From: Pseudomonadota bacterium | GTDB taxonomy: Bacteria; Bdellovibrionota_B; Oligoflexia; Oligoflexales; Bin106 | Reading direction: 5' to 3' | DNA: 10,147 nt | Assembly (NCBI GenBank): GCA_026710525.1 | Contig: JAPOQT010000133.1 | Coordinates: 1-10,147, forward strand | In this document: piece after piece, positions 6,665 to 10,147 of the stretch | Layout: each line of letters starts with the position of its first letter | How positions within the stretch are numbered: the first letter of the stretch is position 1 | The notes under the pieces: model-generated | Database searches by the model: none | Seen by the model: only the letters and a program-made list of their open reading frames with translations | Told to the model about the DNA's origin: nothing | Translations under genes and position numbers: made by a program

Positions 6665-6672
6665 TGTATTAT
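6665..6672 (+). promoter_or_regulatory. Weak -10-like element (TGTATTAT) before the exported-protein gene
   Basis: TATTAT at 6667-6672 is directly preceded by TG, as are two other candidate -10 boxes in this window. No acceptable -35 hexamer is found 16-19 bases upstream; that space is occupied by the end of the 24-bp palindrome. An activator-dependent promoter would fit, but this is a guess. Confidence 0.25.
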
Positions 6673-6683
6673 AAATAATCCTT

Positions 6684-6704
6684 GTAAATATAAAAAATAT
6701 TTGC
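6684..6704. repeat. AT-rich hairpin in the leader of the exported-protein gene
   Basis: GTAAATAT (6684-6691) pairs with ATATTTGC (6697-6704) through eight pairs, one of them T-G, around an AAAAA loop. It is thermodynamically weak and AT-rich. It may be chance in such sequence. Confidence 0.3.
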
Positions 6705-6807
6705 TAATGAGCCATTAAGAAGATGGGCATGACAATCTTCTGGCTAGCTGTTAGCCTATCCCCATCGAGGTCAATACCACCATCTACAACATGGAGAGGT
6801 GTATCAC

Positions 6808-9234
6808 TTGAACATAAGATTATCTCAAGTGAATATCATCCTACAACACCTGATGGCTTTTTCAGTGTTATGGGTTTTATTTCCTGCTCATACTTTGAGC
6901 TATTCTGATAAACATGATCCTTTAATGAAGGCTCCTGAAATCCCTAGTATTTTTTGGAGTAATGGCTTTCGCCGTCAAATATGTAGCCAATATGATTGCC
7001 TACAAAAGAACAACAACCCCTACTATAACGATGTTCTAGATTTAAAAATGGCGATTAATTCGGTATCAGAGCTTCTTGTTGCCCCAGTGATTCCACCTGA
7101 AGTAATGGTGGTCTCAGGAGATAACTTTCCAAGTGATTCACCCATTGCTATTTTGTCGGATGATATTTGGTGGAATTTGATTATCAAAGATCAAAAACAC
7201 GAAGAGGATCATGCTTACTTTCCCGATAATCATATTCGATTAACTCCCGATAAAATTGCCATTCGACCAGCCTATAATTATCGTGGTAGCCGAACTATAT
7301 CCCTTCGCTCATCGAATGAGAGAGTTTTCAATGATATTTTGACTTGGCTAAATTTGTCAGTGGATTTTTGTCAGTTTTACAGACACCCCAGGGCTATGGC
7401 TGCATTACGTCTTATGCTGACCAGGTGTGACTTTGGCAAGACGTTTGAGAGTATGGGAGTAGAAGTCAATACGGTACTTAGTTATTTACTTATTCACCGA
7501 GACTCTTTTGACACCATAAGCAAGGAGCAACTGATCATTGAGGTGCTGAAGGCTTTAGCTGACTATTACTTGGCTATCCCAGCCATCCATAATCCTAGAG
7601 AAACCATCCATAGGGCATATAACTTCCTAACTACTGATCTTGTGCAAAACAGACAAGGTGGCTCATTTACTTTTAGAAAAAATTATGTCGAAGCCACTTA
7701 TGACCTTCAGACCTATGATGAGCTCATCCTATGGAGTAAAGATATCTATGCTATCTGGCAACATATTGAAAACCATATCCAATCTCAAGACCCAGAGTCA
7801 AGGCGTACCTTTCAATTGTTTTCTGAAAGCGCCTCAGCCAAGAAACTCTTTGCCCGAATAAAATCAACACCTGCCTTCAAGGATTATCAAAAAACTCTCA
7901 AGGGTGATAGCTGGGATGTTTCTACTGATTTTCTCTCTACCATCTGGCAACTCAGAGATCAACTCGGTTTTGATTTGCTCTTCGATGTCCAGCAGGCCAT
8001 CATCGATTATTACACTCAGATTCCTGGCCATCAAATCATTGATGCTATACATTTTGAAGCCCTGGAAAAGTTTGATTATGGTTTAACGTCACTCAAACAT
8101 CGACATGACCGTGATAAGGTAATAAATACCATCTCAAATACTCTCATGACGTTTGTTAATCTTAGTAAATCTGAGCCAACCACCTATTTTGACACAGTGA
8201 TAACACGACTGCAAAAATACCTACTAGCTCTTGCCAAAATCACAGGCAGTCATCACTCACCCATCCCTCATGACACAACCACAATATTTGCCCGGGAAGA
8301 AATGATTCAGATTTTTACCACTCATCGCACCGTGAAACCAGATAAACACATCGACCCTGACGTTTATCTTATTTTGTTCTTTCTCGAAAATAACATGACA
8401 AAAAACGCACTACATTATTATCCAGAACAACTAAAATCAATCAAAGATGAGTTTTTCTCTAACTCCCCTATTGCCTCCCAATTTGTCGATCATATTCACA
8501 GTGAATACCTGAGTGGTAAAAACAGTTTTACCCAATTATTTAAATCATCATTTCCTTCCTCCCACTTTGATGATTTACCCCTTTCCAAAAACAATATTTT
8601 TCTTTTAGTTGGTCTCCTATATGAAGTGCTACCTCATCAACTACTCACAGAGATTGAATCCTCTCTTCTCAATTATTACCTAGAGAAACCCTTTCATTTA
8701 ATGGGTGATAAGCTCGACTTAACTCAATTTAGTAAAGAGAATTTCGGCCTTCAGCACCGCTTTTATTTTCCTGAGTTTATCAGGTTAAGAATAGTAAAAC
8801 AGCTAACCCAGTTATTAAAACCCACTCACAATTATCAGAGAAAGAAAAACTTGTTTCTTCACACCATGAAAAATCTATCGATGCTCCTTAAGCTTCATAA
8901 AACAACCCTGGCTGAAAAATGGCAAGAACTCACCCATAGTTCTCTCTACTTATATACCTTTCAGTTAAGACAAGATGAGGTAATCCAACACTATTTAACC
9001 CTCGCTAACTTGCATGAAGATATGTATCAACATTATCTCGTCTCACATATTGAAAACAGTCGAATGCGAACTCGTTGTCTCCAATTCCTTGCCAGTAACA
9101 ATATCTTAGATGCAGATTTTACGGAATTTGAGACACTAACCATGGATTACTCAGGGAGTTACTCACCATGCTGGCGAGCTATTAATGTGGCGAGGGAACG
9201 AGCACGCCATAATATAGCCGTGCCATCTCATTAG
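6808..9234 (+). CDS. Exported protein of unknown family with threefold internal helical motif
   Basis: The family is not recognised. The frame opens at GTG 6799, but that codon overlaps the Shine-Dalgarno GGAGAGG (6793-6799). TTG at 6808, eight bases after it, is the better start and gives 808 residues. The N-terminus (R4, hydrophobic 9-27, AHTLS) looks like a signal peptide, so the protein is probably periplasmic or secreted. The rest is soluble, mostly helical, rich in L, H, Y, F and S, and poor in glycine. Six cysteines are seen (59, 64, 188, 207, 757, 788). A motif LL-x-[ED]-[VI]-x3-[AL]-[LI]-x-[DN]-YY-x3-P recurs at about 242-257, 390-405 and 612-627: QLIIEVLKALADYYLAIP, LLFDVQQAIIDYYTQIP and LLTEIESSLLNYYLEKP. 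This suggests a three-unit alpha-helical repeat protein or an internally duplicated domain. The gene stands alone, with a 226-base gap before it containing a palindrome and 118 bases after it. A helical scaffold, adhesin or binding protein is possible; no enzyme motif is convincing. Confidence 0.85.
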   Translation: MNIRLSQVNIILQHLMAFSVLWVLFPAHTLSYSDKHDPLMKAPEIPSIFWSNGFRRQICSQYDCLQKNNNPYYNDVLDLKMAINSVSELLVAPVIPPEVMVVSGDNFPSDSPIAILSDDIWWNLIIKDQKHEEDHAYFPDNHIRLTPDKIAIRPAYNYRGSRTISLRSSNERVFNDILTWLNLSVDFCQFYRHPRAMAALRLMLTRCDFGKTFESMGVEVNTVLSYLLIHRDSFDTISKEQLIIEVLKALADYYLAIPAIHNPRETIHRAYNFLTTDLVQNRQGGSFTFRKNYVEATYDLQTYDELILWSKDIYAIWQHIENHIQSQDPESRRTFQLFSESASAKKLFARIKSTPAFKDYQKTLKGDSWDVSTDFLSTIWQLRDQLGFDLLFDVQQAIIDYYTQIPGHQIIDAIHFEALEKFDYGLTSLKHRHDRDKVINTISNTLMTFVNLSKSEPTTYFDTVITRLQKYLLALAKITGSHHSPIPHDTTTIFAREEMIQIFTTHRTVKPDKHIDPDVYLILFFLENNMTKNALHYYPEQLKSIKDEFFSNSPIASQFVDHIHSEYLSGKNSFTQLFKSSFPSSHFDDLPLSKNNIFLLVGLLYEVLPHQLLTEIESSLLNYYLEKPFHLMGDKLDLTQFSKENFGLQHRFYFPEFIRLRIVKQLTQLLKPTHNYQRKKNLFLHTMKNLSMLLKLHKTTLAEKWQELTHSSLYLYTFQLRQDEVIQHYLTLANLHEDMYQHYLVSHIENSRMRTRCLQFLASNNILDADFTEFETLTMDYSGSYSPCWRAINVARERARHNIAVPSH

Positions 9235-9261
9235 TACTAACCTGGAGAGTTATTTTTAATT

Positions 9262-9279
9262 TTACTGCTAATGTAGTAA
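9262..9279 (+). terminator. Possible weak terminator after the exported-protein gene
   Basis: TTACTGC (9262-9268) pairs with GTAGTAA (9273-9279) through seven pairs, one of them G-T, with a TAAT loop, 27 bases after the stop codon. A loosely T-rich tract (CCTATATTGTTTTC) follows instead of a clean T-run, so termination would be inefficient. Confidence 0.35.
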
Positions 9280-9352
9280 CCTATATTGTTTTCTGAATGC
9301 GGCGCTCGCGTGATCCATTTTATTTATTTACTCAAACTAAGGATGATATTTT

Positions 9353-10147
9353 ATGTTCCAAGCAAAAATGAGCAAAAAAGAAGTTCAGCAGGTTGTGCGT
9401 AATATTATAGCATTTCGACAAAAAATTGCTCCCTTTGATCTTTATAGCGATAGCATTATCAAACATTTATTATTTTCATCATGGTTTATTGAAGCACTGC
9501 TTAGGAGAGCGTTACTTCTTTCGCCGGAGTGTCAGATTGACTGTACTCAAATGCGTTATGAGATAGACGAATCCATGATCAGTAGTGCTGATAATGGATT
9601 AAAGAAACCAGTGCTTGATGGCAAATTATTTGTGACATACAAAGAGCCTGGTGAGGGAGAGCACCGTATAATAGTGAGTGTGGATGTACAGAAGCGGTTA
9701 GGAATGGAGCTGATGGCTCGACTTGCTTTTAATGCAACTTCGTTGATATACAATCAGATCAATTCGGGTGAGTCTCATGAATCGCTGCGCCATGTGTATA
9801 CGGTCACTTTAACATGTGAGAATATGGCTAGATTTAGAGATAAGCCAGAACAGTATCTTCACTTTACCTGTGGTGATGAATTATTAGAAAGAACGCACAA
9901 AGTCAGGAACATGCTGCAACATGTATTTCTTGAGGTGAATAAGTTTAACAAAGACACCGATGGTGTAAATAGTAATGGCTGTATTCTTGAAGCTTTTATG
10001 TATATTGCTAAGAGGTGGCAGGTATTAACCGAAGAAATGTTAGAAGAAATAATATTAGCAGGAGGATATATGGCAGAAGCAGCTTTTAAATTGAGTCAAC
10101 TCAATACTACCCTAACAGAAGATGATGTATGGCTGGATATTGAGAGA
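9353..10147 (+). CDS. PD-(D/E)XK nuclease-family transposase-like protein (Rpn / PDDEXK_2 type), 3' end beyond the window
   Basis: Opening at ATG 9353 with Shine-Dalgarno AAGGAT (9339-9344, eight bases away), the frame stays open for 265 codons to the window edge. The layout fits the Rpn/PDDEXK_2 family: an N-terminal DSIIKHLLFSSWFIEALLRRAL helix region split around residues 33-53, then a nuclease core with D89 (KPVLDGKLFV) and D111-x-Q113 (IIVSVDVQKR), where relatives usually have E-x-Q. The family helix follows, roughly RLAFNATSLIYNQINSGES (123-141), then a strand (HVYTVTLT, 147-154). Members are DNA nucleases linked to recombination or transposition, often multicopy and decaying in host-associated genomes. 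The usual E-to-D change keeps an acidic residue, so activity is possible. After about residue 160 (helical EEMLEEIILAGGYMAEAAF, 227-245) the match is less specific. Length and stop are unknown. Confidence 0.65.
   Translation, partial: MFQAKMSKKEVQQVVRNIIAFRQKIAPFDLYSDSIIKHLLFSSWFIEALLRRALLLSPECQIDCTQMRYEIDESMISSADNGLKKPVLDGKLFVTYKEPGEGEHRIIVSVDVQKRLGMELMARLAFNATSLIYNQINSGESHESLRHVYTVTLTCENMARFRDKPEQYLHFTCGDELLERTHKVRNMLQHVFLEVNKFNKDTDGVNSNGCILEAFMYIAKRWQVLTEEMLEEIILAGGYMAEAAFKLSQLNTTLTEDDVWLDIER

Noticed and set aside
6723..6908. 61-residue frame starting before the exported-protein gene
   Set aside because: It overlaps the signal-peptide region of the better-supported gene in another frame, and its composition looks like a shadow frame.
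7198..7212. HEEDH, a match to the HExxH zinc-protease pattern, at residues 131-135 of the exported protein
   Set aside because: The two variable positions are both acidic, whereas genuine HExxH helices have uncharged residues there; there is no third ligand motif or hydrophobic helix around it.
9300..9311. Short GC-rich block (CGGCGCTCGCG) in an AT-rich gap
   Set aside because: Too short and not symmetrical enough to call as an element.

Overview
This AT-rich window comes from a Gram-negative bacterium, shown by a TolC-type outer-membrane channel, a lipobox lipoprotein and another gene with an export signal. All recognisable genes are on the + strand. The FtsZ core (for example the stretch around SSPLLED and the HEEANII / VIATGF region) resembles, from memory, FtsZ of the former Deltaproteobacteria (Bdellovibrionota, Myxococcota, Desulfo-groups) more than gamma- or alphaproteobacterial FtsZ. 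That placement is inference. Remnant AAA-ATPase-like and PD-(D/E)XK transposase-like genes at the two ends are common in host-associated bacteria, so a host-associated or intracellular lifestyle is possible but unproven.

Layout. (1) 1-583: a promoter flanked by two copies of an 11-bp direct repeat, then a frameshifted, internally deleted remnant of an AAA-ATPase-like (DUF1703 / PF09820-type) gene. (2) 584-933: about 350 bases without a gene, holding an inverted repeat and a good sigma70-type promoter. (3) 934-2565: a TolC-family outer-membrane efflux protein with no pump or membrane-fusion gene beside it. (4) 2566-2838: a strong promoter whose -35/-10 spacer carries an operator-like dyad, and a perfect 14-bp palindrome beside the ribosome binding site. 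(5) 2839-5052: ftsZ, standing alone without ftsA or other dcw-cluster genes. It has an intact tubulin-like GTPase core, a 62-residue N-terminal extension and a linker of about 340 residues before the C-terminal peptide LEVPTFLRG. (6) 5292-6581: a predicted 429-residue lipoprotein with TPR-like C-terminal helices. (7) 6808-9234: an exported 808-residue protein of unknown family, probably starting at TTG, with a threefold internal helical motif. (8) 9353-end: a partial PD-(D/E)XK (Rpn/PDDEXK_2-like) transposase or nuclease gene running off the window.

The core of the window is chromosomal housekeeping (division protein) next to poorly characterised envelope genes, bracketed by mobile or decaying accessory genes. 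Intergenic gaps of 120-350 bases and separate regulatory-looking sites suggest mostly individual transcription units rather than one operon. Points most worth a second look are the unusual FtsZ architecture, the operator-like dyad in the ftsZ promoter and its shared 10-mer with a palindrome before the 808-residue gene, and the threefold repeat in that unknown exported protein. No clearly new defence or mobile system is visible. No tRNA, rRNA or CRISPR array was seen.
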